A DNA stretch of 19,809 bases from Caryophanales bacterium UBA1245 (GCA_002308275.1 DBWF01000009.1:1-19809); one strand, 5' to 3'. Counted from the stretch's first letter, positions 7,494 through 14,842 are shown. The notes: generated by a model from the sequence alone, not told the origin. Numbers and translations are program-made.

Positions 7494-8130
7494 AATAGTC
7501 ATAATACTCATTAATGATATCGATATATTCCCATGTGCCTTTTTTAGTACCTATACCAAAGAAAAAGTATTTAGCAACCCCATTATTAAGGCGTGCTGTA
7601 CCTTTAATAGTTACTGTGACTTTCGTATTGGCTGGGATAACGATTGTTGTTTTCAAAGTTTCAGTTGTCGTTTTTTTCGTTTTGCGACCAATTTCGGCGC
7701 GGACTCTTGAATCAACTGCCGTAGTTACTTTTTTGCCCTTAATACCTACATCTAAATGAATATCACCTGATACACTGACACTAGTTTCTAGTGAATCCTC
7801 TACTTCAAATGTATGTACAAACGATAACGTATTCGATGTATTATTGGCTTTAGCAAAAACAGTATCACCAACATAATCAACTTTAATATCGCGCACAATT
7901 GCATAAACATTCCACCCCATAAAACGGCGCTTTACTTTTTTGTAAGCATTCTTGATTTGGGATTGTGACATGTCTTCAATTAATTGAGCATTTCCCACAT
8001 ATGGGAGGATTATTTCTTGAAATTCTGGATGACTATTGGCTTTAATTGTGACAACCGGAATTAGAAATAAAATAAATAGAATACAAATTAAAAACTTTTT
8101 AAATATAAAAACACCTTCTTTCGCTACCAT
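7477..8130 (-). CDS. Secreted beta-rich protein, possible aerolysin/ETX-MTX2-like fold
   Basis: About 217 residues if the ATG ending at 8130 is used. A signal peptide is clear (FKKFLICILFILFLIPVVTIKAN). The mature part starts with about 45 mostly helical residues. A long run of alternating, Thr/Ser/Val-rich strands follows (LETSVSVSGDIHLDVGI, VTTAVDSRVRAEIG, TTIVIPANTKVTVTIKGTA), and the tail is acidic and Tyr-rich. Long amphipathic strands with a 'VIPANTKV' turn are reminiscent of ETX/MTX2 and aerolysin-type pore-forming proteins, but this is a resemblance by eye, not a family assignment. The ATG used here lies inside a good -10 box and has no ribosome site. A GAAGGTG at 8112-8118 instead points to a start near the ATA at 8104-8106. 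First gene of the ABC locus. Confidence 0.7.
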   Translation of the reverse strand: MVAKEGVFIFKKFLICILFILFLIPVVTIKANSHPEFQEIILPYVGNAQLIEDMSQSQIKNAYKKVKRRFMGWNVYAIVRDIKVDYVGDTVFAKANNTSNTLSFVHTFEVEDSLETSVSVSGDIHLDVGIKGKKVTTAVDSRVRAEIGRKTKKTTTETLKTTIVIPANTKVTVTIKGTARLNNGVAKYFFFGIGTKKGTWEYIDIINEYYDYYEEAI

Positions 8131-8184
8131 TATAACGCGGTAGAAGTCATAAAACAAGTAGTTTATGTTTCGAAAAAAGGTGTT
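8110..8184 (-). promoter_or_regulatory. Candidate three-way-junction RNA element at the head of the ABC locus
   Basis: In the minus-strand RNA, 8184-8171 pairs with 8123-8110 over 14 bp with a single G-U wobble. Inside this closing stem, 8167-8162 pairs with 8153-8148 (CAUAAA/UUUAUG) and 8143-8139 pairs with 8128-8124 (CUACC/GGUAG). The plus-strand version has an A-C mismatch, so the fold favours the sense RNA. The 3' arm contains the only Shine-Dalgarno-like GAAGGUG and is followed by UUUUUAUAUUU. It could hide the ribosome site, act as an attenuator, or simply terminate the upstream aminopeptidase transcript. Confidence 0.55.
8129..8157 (-). promoter_or_regulatory. Possible promoter of the four-gene ABC locus
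   Basis: TTGTTT (8152-8157), 17 bp, TATAAT (8129-8134) on the minus strand. The -10 is perfect and the -35 is weak (3 of 6). The -10 overlaps the annotated ATG, so a transcript from here would begin downstream of that codon and lack most of the 5' arm of the three-way junction. Confidence 0.5.
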
Positions 8185-8206
8185 ATTTTTGAATTTAAAT
8201 AGTGGG

Positions 8207-9463
8207 CTATTTGTTGAAAAAAGCTTCAATATCCTTTACTTCTTTGATAATATTTTGTGATAAAACAACTGCTTTTTCGCAAGTAATTAAAATGTTATCT
8301 TCGATACGAATACCAATTCCCCACTCTTTAATGTAAAGTCCTGGTTCAATTGTGATAACCATTCCTTCTAAAAGTCCTAAATTCATAAGATTTGGATCAT
8401 GAACATCAAGACCGACTGAGTGACCAATACTATGGAAATAGTATTTAATTAATTCACTATCTTCTTTGATTAGACCTAACTTTTTACAGCCTTCAGCTAA
8501 AATCTTTTTAGCATAGTCATTTAATTCTTTCCAACTCATACCTGCTCTAGCATAGGCAATACATTTTTTATTACAGTCAAGTACTATTTCGTATACTTCT
8601 TTTTGGCGTTTAGTAAATTTCCCACTTACTGGAAATGTTCTTGTGATATCTGATGCATAATGCTTAGTATAGCAGCCAACATCCATTAGTAATAGACTAT
8701 CTTTCTCGATATCCGCATTATTAACTGAATAATGAAGAGTCGTTGCATTAGCTCCACTTGCTACAATTGAAGCAAATGATAACTTTTTACCTTCTAGACG
8801 ATTGACATAATCATAATATGCTTCCGCAATCTTTTCATTTGTTAGCTCTTGGTGATGAGCCATAGCCATTTGAATCGCATGATTAGTTGTTTCAATGCTT
8901 TCTTTCATTAAAGCAACTTCCGCCTCATCCTTAACCATCCGTTCTCTAATAATAGTTGGATATAAATCCTTAATGACGATAGCTGGATAATCTTTAGCTA
9001 TTTTATTAGCATAATTAATCGCAAATGTTTGATAAAGTGGTAGATCATGCTTTTCTAAGTCTAAATATAGATTCTTTGCAACTTGATCAGCATATCTTAA
9101 TACTTGAAGATGGTTTTGCATATATTGGTCAAATTCATCTAAATAACCGATATCTTTAACATCAATACCAGAAATTGTAGATGCTTCTTCTTTAGTTAAG
9201 CGGTGACCAATCCATTTTTCATAGCCTTCATCGTATGAGCTAATAAGTAGTCTTTCATAATAAGCACCTGATGCATTACCAATAATTAGAATAGTGTTTT
9301 CTTGTTCAACACCTGATAAATAGTAAAAGTTATTATTTACTTGATATTCATAAGTACTATCAGCTGACTTAAAAAGACTATAGCCTGAATGGATTAAGGC
9401 AATCGAGTTTTCTTCTAATGTCTTATAGATTCTTTTTCTTCTTTGTATCAATTGGTTTGTCAT
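8207..9463 (-). CDS. M24 family aminopeptidase P (Xaa-Pro aminopeptidase)
   Basis: 418 residues. The enzyme removes N-terminal residues preceding proline from peptides in the cytoplasm using two metal ions. Residues about 1-165 are the creatinase-like N-domain. The C-terminal pita-bread domain holds all five metal ligands: D261 (MDVG), D272 (ASDITRTF), H348 (HSIGHSVGLDVHD), E373 (ITIEPG) and E388 (IRIED). The start is the ATG ending at 9463, since AAAGGA precedes it; longer in-frame starts have no ribosome site. The first 41 bp overlap the end of the MarR gene, so the two are co-transcribed. Confidence 0.93.
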   Translation of the reverse strand: MTNQLIQRRKRIYKTLEENSIALIHSGYSLFKSADSTYEYQVNNNFYYLSGVEQENTILIIGNASGAYYERLLISSYDEGYEKWIGHRLTKEEASTISGIDVKDIGYLDEFDQYMQNHLQVLRYADQVAKNLYLDLEKHDLPLYQTFAINYANKIAKDYPAIVIKDLYPTIIRERMVKDEAEVALMKESIETTNHAIQMAMAHHQELTNEKIAEAYYDYVNRLEGKKLSFASIVASGANATTLHYSVNNADIEKDSLLLMDVGCYTKHYASDITRTFPVSGKFTKRQKEVYEIVLDCNKKCIAYARAGMSWKELNDYAKKILAEGCKKLGLIKEDSELIKYYFHSIGHSVGLDVHDPNLMNLGLLEGMVITIEPGLYIKEWGIGIRIEDNILITCEKAVVLSQNIIKEVKDIEAFFNK

Positions 9464-10325
9464 AATTCTTTTCCTTTGGATTATAGTAGTTTTCCAATGT
9501 CCTTTCAAATTGAGCCATAACCTTCGTTGCATCACGGATTGTAACACCATCTAAAACACCAAGTAAGATTTCTTGATGGAATTTATCGTGTTCCTTTAAG
9601 ACCTTCTTCGCTTTTTGTGTTGTACTTACCTTAATTACCCGGTGGTCAACCGCATCTCTTTCTCTAAATAAGTATTCTTTTTTAACAAGACGGTTAACAC
9701 AAGTTGTAAGCGAACCAACAGTAATCTTTAGTTGGTTGGCGGCCTTTGTCATTGGAACGGCTGCTTCTTGATCGAATACTTCAAGAACATGTAATTCGCC
9801 AAGTGTTAAATCAGGAATTGCTTCTTTATCAAAAGTACGCTCTTCAATAACCATTGTTAGATTTGCCACATAATTGAAAGATGATTCAAGTTTCTTATAT
9901 AAGGCTTTTTCTTCTTTTGTAAATTTACGCTCTTTATGTGGAGTTCTTTGTGGTTTCTTTGAAGTAGTTGGCTTCTTAGTTGTGGCCTTTGTAGTAGTAG
10001 TTTTTTTACTAGCTGATTTAGTAGTCTTGACAGGAGTATTTGAACTGGTTAATAGATCAATTAAATTATCGCTTTGGGCTTGATTTTGTTTTACACTAAA
10101 GCCTTGATTATTAGTTTTTGCTTTAGGAGCTGCTGGCTTCTTTGAAGTTGCCTTCTTAGTAGCCGGTTTTTTTGAAGTTGCCTTCTTTGTGGCTGGCTTT
10201 TTAGTTGCAGTAGCCTTCTTCGCAGTCGTTTTTTTGGCTGCAGCTGTTTTTGTAGCTGGCTTTTTGGAAGCTGGTTTCTTAGCTGCAGCAGTTTTAGTTG
10301 TCGTTTTCTTTTCTTCTGTTGGCAT
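9423..10325 (-). CDS. MarR/FabT-like regulator with a histone-H1-like Lys/Ala/Pro tail
   Basis: 300 residues. Residues 145-280 form a MarR winged-helix domain: LTLGELHVLEVF, recognition helix region ITVGSLTTCVNRLVKK, wing RERDAVDHRVIKVS, then a dimer helix. This block is close to FabT, the repressor of fatty-acid synthesis genes in streptococci (VT.GT.TTS.N.L..KGYI). The first 137 residues are very unusual for the family: two Lys/Ala/Thr/Pro-rich stretches (about 6-71 and 97-130), including a tandem KKPATKKATS, like histone H1 tails, separated by a neutral linker. Such a tail would bind DNA without sequence specificity or compact it. AGGAGG precedes the ATG. The gene has its own promoter overlapped by a palindrome, suggesting autoregulation. 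A typical MarR protein is about 150 residues. Confidence 0.88.
   Translation of the reverse strand: MPTEEKKTTTKTAAAKKPASKKPATKTAAAKKTTAKKATATKKPATKKATSKKPATKKATSKKPAAPKAKTNNQGFSVKQNQAQSDNLIDLLTSSNTPVKTTKSASKKTTTTKATTKKPTTSKKPQRTPHKERKFTKEEKALYKKLESSFNYVANLTMVIEERTFDKEAIPDLTLGELHVLEVFDQEAAVPMTKAANQLKITVGSLTTCVNRLVKKEYLFRERDAVDHRVIKVSTTQKAKKVLKEHDKFHQEILLGVLDGVTIRDATKVMAQFERTLENYYNPKEKNYDKPIDTKKKKNL
10143..10202 (-). repeat. Tandem repeat coding KKPATKKATS twice
   Basis: Two 30-bp units encode the same ten residues (42-51 and 52-61 of the MarR protein) with a few silent differences. They form the most regular part of the H1-like tail. Confidence 0.8.
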
Positions 10326-10352
10326 AAATTACCTCCTATTTAATCTATTTTA

Positions 10353-10381
10353 ATTTTAAACCTTTTTTTATAAAATGTCAA
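10353..10381 (-). promoter_or_regulatory. Sigma-A promoter of the MarR-aminopeptidase operon
   Basis: TTGACA (10376-10381, perfect), 17 bp, TAAAAT (10353-10358) on the minus strand, followed by AGGAGG and the ATG ending at 10325. Confidence 0.75.
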
Positions 10382-10390
10382 ATATTTTGA
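10378..10390. promoter_or_regulatory. Candidate operator palindrome over the -35 box
   Basis: TCAAA-TAT-TTTGA is a perfect 5+5 inverted repeat overlapping the -35 hexamer of the MarR promoter. MarR proteins commonly bind palindromes of about this size near their own promoters. The half-sites run in the opposite order to the published FabT-type site (TTTGA-N3-TCAAA), so the link to this regulator is an inference. Confidence 0.45.
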
Positions 10391-10412
10391 TGTTAAAACC
10401 ATTTATGAATAA

Positions 10413-10440
10413 TAAAAAATAGAGGCATTAAGCCTCTATT
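10413..10440 (-). terminator. Intrinsic terminator of the ABC exporter operon
   Basis: A 9-bp stem, AATAGAGGC (10418-10426) and GCCTCTATT (10432-10440), followed on the minus strand by a run of T. It overlaps the stop codon of the permease gene. Confidence 0.87.
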
Positions 10441-11245
10441 TAATATCATGTTTTTTAAATAAGATAATTCCTAATACTGTATTTAAACCAATAAATACCG
10501 CATATCCTAACATATTTAGTAGGAATTGGAACAAGCTTATCTTGATATCTGGTTGACTAATTAATGTTGAAACCATCATTGGAATTAAGTATAAAGCATT
10601 ACCCCATGATTTATCAAGGAAACCACTTAATAAGCTTGTGGCGAGGGCAATAATCATACCAATCACAATCGAAAAGATAATTGATAATGCCGCATTCTTA
10701 AGTACAAGCATAAAGAAATTACTTAGTGATGCAATCCAGATAAACATTACTGTTCCCGCAACAATCCATTGAATTAAGAATTTTAATTCTTCGCCACTAA
10801 ACTTAGCTCCATATTTAAGAATTGTGCAAGCGCAAAGTAGGGTTACTAAAGCATTGATTGTCATCATTACCACATTAAAGATGGTTGTTGCTAAGAAATG
10901 TGATAAATAAACACTACCTCTTGAATGACCAACAATAACTTTGTTACGAAGGGTTCCATTCGAAACATCCATGGAAATAAAGATGATACCAAAGACAATA
11001 ATAACAAGCCCCGCATTTTGCGTAATACTATAAACGCTAGTTAATAGTGTTCGACCTGTAATCATACCAGCCGCTAACATTACTTCTTCAGTTTGTTCAG
11101 GATCTAGTAAAACTTCCATTGAGTGATTTAACAAGTAATAAAGTAATGCCATAATAACTGGTAATACTGATACCACGGCCAAAGCTACATAAGTTAATTT
11201 ACTTTTGAGGATGCGATATAAATCAGCTTTTAATAAACTAATCAT
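10436..11245 (-). CDS. ABC-2 type transporter permease (BcrB-like)
   Basis: 269 residues with about six membrane segments and the N-terminal MISLLKADLYRILKSKLTYVAL typical of ABC-2 permeases of bacitracin/lantibiotic-resistance type exporters. The ISMDVSNGTLRNKVIVGHSRGSVYLSHF stretch is a well-known cytoplasmic motif of this family. It forms the membrane channel for the ATPase encoded directly upstream, whose last 8 bp it overlaps. GGTGA precedes the ATG. Substrate unknown; defence against antimicrobial peptides is the usual role of such pairs, but nothing nearby proves it. Confidence 0.88.
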   Translation of the reverse strand: MISLLKADLYRILKSKLTYVALAVVSVLPVIMALLYYLLNHSMEVLLDPEQTEEVMLAAGMITGRTLLTSVYSITQNAGLVIIVFGIIFISMDVSNGTLRNKVIVGHSRGSVYLSHFLATTIFNVVMMTINALVTLLCACTILKYGAKFSGEELKFLIQWIVAGTVMFIWIASLSNFFMLVLKNAALSIIFSIVIGMIIALATSLLSGFLDKSWGNALYLIPMMVSTLISQPDIKISLFQFLLNMLGYAVFIGLNTVLGIILFKKHDIK

Positions 11246-12161
11246 TGTTATTCACCTTCCCCATCAATTCAACATAGTAGTTTTCAATTGTTTCTTCAAC
11301 ACAATCGATACTCTTAACTAATATGTGATTATTAACTAGATAGTTCATAAGATCATTAACATCAATATTATCATAAATTAAAACACTTTGATGTTTAAGA
11401 ACACACTCTTGTAAGTTTAGACCTTCTTGTAATATCTTTAAAGCACTTTCGGGATCTTCAAAACTAACTGCAATATGTTTTCTTGAACGCGCATGTAATT
11501 CATCAATTGATAATTCTTCAATTAAATGACCATGTGAAATAAAACCAACCTTATTACACATCTTTTCCAGTTCCGATAGAATATGACTTGAAATTAAGAA
11601 AGTTACTCCTTCATGACTTAAATTCATGATGATTTCCCGAATTTCGATAAATCCTTGTGGATCAAGTCCATTCATTGGTTCATCAAGCATAATAAATTCA
11701 GGATCCGCTACCAAAATACAAGCAATAGCTAAACGTTGACGCATACCAAGTGAGAAATTACTTACCTTACGTTTCTTGACTGTCTCATAATCAAGACCAA
11801 CTTTATTAATTAAAGTGATTAATTCATCATCACTCTTTTTAACATTGGTAATATAGGCTTGTAAACGTAAGTTTTGTAATGCGGTCATGCCTTTAGCAAG
11901 CGATGCTACTTCAACGATTGAAGCCATCTTATGCTTTACTGTTTGAATCTGTGGGTCACTACTATTAATACCAAATAAGTTATAAGTACCTTCAGTTGGT
12001 TCAGCTAGTCCCGCAATCATTCTGATAATCGTTGTTTTACCAGCACCATTTTCACCAACGAAACCATAGATATCACCTTTAGCAATATGCATATTAACAT
12101 CTTTAGTGGCATAAAAATCTTTATACTTTTTGGTTAGGTTATTGGTAACTAAAATATCCAT
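11238..12161 (-). CDS. ABC transporter ATP-binding protein (BcrA-like)
   Basis: 307 residues from the ATG ending at 12161, which has AGGAGG in front; an ATG 11 codons earlier lies in the acpP terminator hairpin and is rejected. Motifs: Walker A GENGAGKT (36-43), signature SLGMRQR (about 137-143), Walker B IMLDEPMNGLD (about 157-167) and switch His in SSH (193). The C-terminal 80 residues form the extra domain found in BcrA/LanF-type ATPases. It drives the overlapping permease. No promoter is visible in the short gap after acpP, so expression probably depends on read-through of the acpP terminator. Confidence 0.92.
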   Translation of the reverse strand: MDILVTNNLTKKYKDFYATKDVNMHIAKGDIYGFVGENGAGKTTIIRMIAGLAEPTEGTYNLFGINSSDPQIQTVKHKMASIVEVASLAKGMTALQNLRLQAYITNVKKSDDELITLINKVGLDYETVKKRKVSNFSLGMRQRLAIACILVADPEFIMLDEPMNGLDPQGFIEIREIIMNLSHEGVTFLISSHILSELEKMCNKVGFISHGHLIEELSIDELHARSRKHIAVSFEDPESALKILQEGLNLQECVLKHQSVLIYDNIDVNDLMNYLVNNHILVKSIDCVEETIENYYVELMGKVNNND

Positions 12162-12182
12162 TATAAACCTCCTTCTTTTTAG

Positions 12183-12210
12183 AAAAAATAGCATTCATCG
12201 AATGCTATTT
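12183..12210 (-). terminator. Intrinsic terminator after acpP
   Basis: AAATAGCATTC (12186-12196), a 3-nt loop, GAATGCTATTT (12200-12210), then six T on the minus strand. It lies between acpP and the ABC exporter pair. Confidence 0.88.
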
Positions 12211-12216
12211 TATCTC

Positions 12217-12444
12217 TTATTGACGTTCTTCGATGTATTTTACTAAATCGCCAATAGTCTTAGCGTTTTGAGCAGTTTCATCGTCAACTTCCATACCGAA
12301 TTCATCTTCTAATGCCATGATTAGATCAACTGCATCAAGTGAATCAGCACCTAAGTCTTCAATTAAATGAGTTTCAAGCGTAATCTTTTCTGGATCAGCT
12401 TTTAATTCACGTGCTACGATTTCTTTAACTTTTTCAAATACCAT
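12217..12444 (-). CDS. acpP: Acyl carrier protein
   Basis: 75 residues, the usual length. The motif LGADSLDAVDLIMALEDEFGMEV contains the serine that receives 4'-phosphopantetheine, through which the growing fatty acid is carried in the cytoplasm. The protein is acidic overall. AAGGAG precedes the ATG. It lies 18 bp after tex with no terminator between, so it is transcribed from the tex promoter, and it is followed by a strong terminator. No other fatty-acid synthesis genes are in the window. Confidence 0.97.
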   Translation of the reverse strand: MVFEKVKEIVARELKADPEKITLETHLIEDLGADSLDAVDLIMALEDEFGMEVDDETAQNAKTIGDLVKYIEERQ

Positions 12445-12462
12445 TTTAATTTCTCCTTTTTA

Positions 12463-14715
12463 TTAATTCTTTTTCTTTGGATTTGGTGTAGGGTCATTTG
12501 GATCAATCATTGTGAGTTGTAAGCGACCCTTCTTAACATCCACATCTAAAACCCATACTTTAACGATTTGGCCTACGCTAACCGCTTCAAGTGGATGTTT
12601 AATATATTTCTTTGACATTTTTGAAACATGAACTAAACCATCATCGTGAACACCACAATCGACAAAAGCGCCAAAGTCAACAACATTACGAACAGTTCCT
12701 TGTAATTCCATACCAGGTTTTAAATCTTCTAAGCTTAAGGCATCACTTCTTAAAACTGGTGCATCAATTTCATCACGTGGGTCACGTTGTGGAGCGATAA
12801 ACGCATCTAGAATATCATTGAGCGTATATTCACCAACCCCAAGTTCTTCGACTAATGCTTTGCGATCTACTTTGTTGATCGCTTCAATTAATTCAGGTTT
12901 ACCTAAATCATATTTTGTAAACCCGAGTTTAGCTAGAATTTGATTAGCTACTTCATAGCTTTCTGGGTGAATTGATGTACCATCAAGTGGTTCTTCACCA
13001 TCAATAATTCTTAAGAAACCCATAGCTTGTTCCATAACTTTTGGACCAACACCTTTAACTTGGATTGATTCACGAGTAGCAAATTTACCATTAGCATCGC
13101 GATAAGCAACAATTTTCTTTGCGGTACCGGCATTTAGCCCCGCAACATACTTAAGTAGTGAAACTGAAGCGGTATTAATATTAACACCAACTTGGTTAAC
13201 AGCCGTTTCAACGACAAAGTCTAGCGTATCTTCTAGTTTAGATTGGGTTACATCGTGTTGATATTGACCAACACCGATTGATTTAGGATCGATTTTTACT
13301 AGTTCAGCTAGTGGATCTTGAAGACGACGAGCAATTGAGACAGCTGAACGTTCTTCAACATTAAAATCAGGGAATTCTTCTCTAGCTAGGTCAGATGCTG
13401 AATAAACAGATGCCCCAGCTTCACTAACGATAACATAAGGCACATTAACGCCGGCTTCTTTTAATGTTTTAGCAATAAAGCTTTCCGTTTCACGAGAAGC
13501 TGTACCATTACCCATACAAACGATTTGAACATTGTAGTCTTTAATCATATCAAGAACCGTTTGTTTAGCAATTTCAATTCTAATAGGTGGAACGACTTCA
13601 CCTTTATTCTTTTGGTGAGGATAAATAACACCTTTATCTAAAAATTTACCTGTTGCATCAATAACGGCGAGTTTACATCCTGTTCTAAAAGCAGGGTCAA
13701 CGCCAAGGACAATGCGACCTTTCATTGGTGGGGTTAATAAGTAATTTCTTAAGTTTTCACCAAAGATATGAATGGCTTGATCTTCAGCTTGGTCTTTTAA
13801 GTCTGATCTGATTTCTCTTTCAATTGAAGGTTTAATCAAACGAATATAAGCATCATCAATAGCCATTCTAACATGTTCTGTTGTAATGCTTGATGCATCT
13901 TTGATTTGATCTTTATAAATATAAGATAAAACAAAGGCTTGGTCTTCTTCAATACTAACCTTTAAGACTTTTTCAGCTTCACCTCTATTGATAGCTAGAA
14001 CTCTGTGAAGTTTAATCGTCTTTAGTGGTTCAAAGTAGTCATAATACATACCATAAACGCTCTTTTCATCAAGCGCTGGACCATCTTTAGTAACTTTCGT
14101 AACAAGTTTTGCTTCTCTTGTAAAATAATTTCTAATCCAAGTTCGATAACGTGGTTCATCAGAAATCATTTCGGCGATAATATCACGAGCTCCTTGTAAA
14201 GCTTCTTCAGGTGTCTTAACAACTTTACCTTCTTTTTCAAGTTCTTCTGTGATTTCAGTTGTCACATATTTGCTAGCTTCTTCCATTACATCCCCTTCAG
14301 TTGGGAAAGATAATAGATACTCTGCTAGTGGTTCCAAACCTTTTTTCTTAGCTTCGGTTGCTCTTGTTTTCTTCTTTTCTTTAAATGGACGATAAATATC
14401 TTCGATAACCGCAAGTTTATCAGCGTTAATAATCGCATTCTTGATTTCTTCGGTTAATTTACCTTTTTCTTCAATGAGACGCATAACGTCTTCTTTTCTT
14501 TGAGCTAACTTTTGACCATATTCCCATTCTTGGTAGATGGCTCTAATTTGTTCTTCATCTAAGTTACCAGTTACTTCTTTACGGTATCTGGCAATGAATG
14601 GAACAGTTGCTCCTTGTTCTATTAAACCTAAAACGGCTAAAATCTGCGAAACACGGACGTTTTGTTGACTAGCAATTTGAGCTAACAAAGCGTCATTAAT
14701 ATAATTATTTTCCAT
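12463..14715 (-). CDS. tex: Tex family S1 RNA-binding protein
   Basis: 750 residues, close to the usual length. Tex is a cytoplasmic nucleic-acid-binding protein related to eukaryotic Spt6 and is thought to act in transcription. Domains in order: N-terminal Tex helical region (QGATVPFIARYRKEVTG at about 34-50), a central helical region, a YqgF/RNase H-like domain starting at VLGVDPAFRTGCKLAVID (about 336-353), helix-hairpin-helix repeats (VNINTASVSLLKYVAGL, about 511-527, and the VKGVGPKVMEQA region), and an S1 domain (about 668-737, GTVRNVVDFGAFVDCGVHDDGLVH). The start is the ATG ending at 14715 with GGAGGT 6 nt upstream, rather than the in-frame start 7 codons earlier. First gene of a unit with acpP. 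Confidence 0.96.
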   Translation of the reverse strand: MENNYINDALLAQIASQQNVRVSQILAVLGLIEQGATVPFIARYRKEVTGNLDEEQIRAIYQEWEYGQKLAQRKEDVMRLIEEKGKLTEEIKNAIINADKLAVIEDIYRPFKEKKKTRATEAKKKGLEPLAEYLLSFPTEGDVMEEASKYVTTEITEELEKEGKVVKTPEEALQGARDIIAEMISDEPRYRTWIRNYFTREAKLVTKVTKDGPALDEKSVYGMYYDYFEPLKTIKLHRVLAINRGEAEKVLKVSIEEDQAFVLSYIYKDQIKDASSITTEHVRMAIDDAYIRLIKPSIEREIRSDLKDQAEDQAIHIFGENLRNYLLTPPMKGRIVLGVDPAFRTGCKLAVIDATGKFLDKGVIYPHQKNKGEVVPPIRIEIAKQTVLDMIKDYNVQIVCMGNGTASRETESFIAKTLKEAGVNVPYVIVSEAGASVYSASDLAREEFPDFNVEERSAVSIARRLQDPLAELVKIDPKSIGVGQYQHDVTQSKLEDTLDFVVETAVNQVGVNINTASVSLLKYVAGLNAGTAKKIVAYRDANGKFATRESIQVKGVGPKVMEQAMGFLRIIDGEEPLDGTSIHPESYEVANQILAKLGFTKYDLGKPELIEAINKVDRKALVEELGVGEYTLNDILDAFIAPQRDPRDEIDAPVLRSDALSLEDLKPGMELQGTVRNVVDFGAFVDCGVHDDGLVHVSKMSKKYIKHPLEAVSVGQIVKVWVLDVDVKKGRLQLTMIDPNDPTPNPKKKN

Positions 14716-14741
14716 GTAGACCTCCACATATGACAATGGAT

Positions 14742-14770
14742 ATTATACCATAAATTGTGAATATTATCAA
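14742..14770 (-). promoter_or_regulatory. Sigma-A promoter of tex-acpP
   Basis: TTGATA (14765-14770), 17 bp, TATAAT (14742-14747) on the minus strand, upstream of the GGAGGT site of tex. Confidence 0.75.
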
Positions 14771-14813
14771 GTAATTGTATTTGTGATTAACACTCATAAT
14801 TTTAGTTTATTTC

Positions 14814-14842
14814 TTGAAAAAAATAGGAATATTTGATATACT
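14814..14842 (+). promoter_or_regulatory. Promoter of the DUF6273-like lipoprotein gene
   Basis: TTGAAA (14814-14819), 17 bp, TATACT (14837-14842), 26 bp before the ATG at 14869. It is divergent from the tex promoter, about 43 bp away. Confidence 0.68.

Noticed and set aside
7435..7759. Plus-strand open frames opposite the secreted protein gene
   Set aside because: Antisense shadows with no start signals; the minus-strand frame has the signal peptide and operon context.
5322..8130. Lactococcin-972 type bacteriocin cassette
   Set aside because: The secreted gene is too large and lacks that family's pattern, and the anchored protein is single-pass rather than the large multi-pass immunity-like protein.
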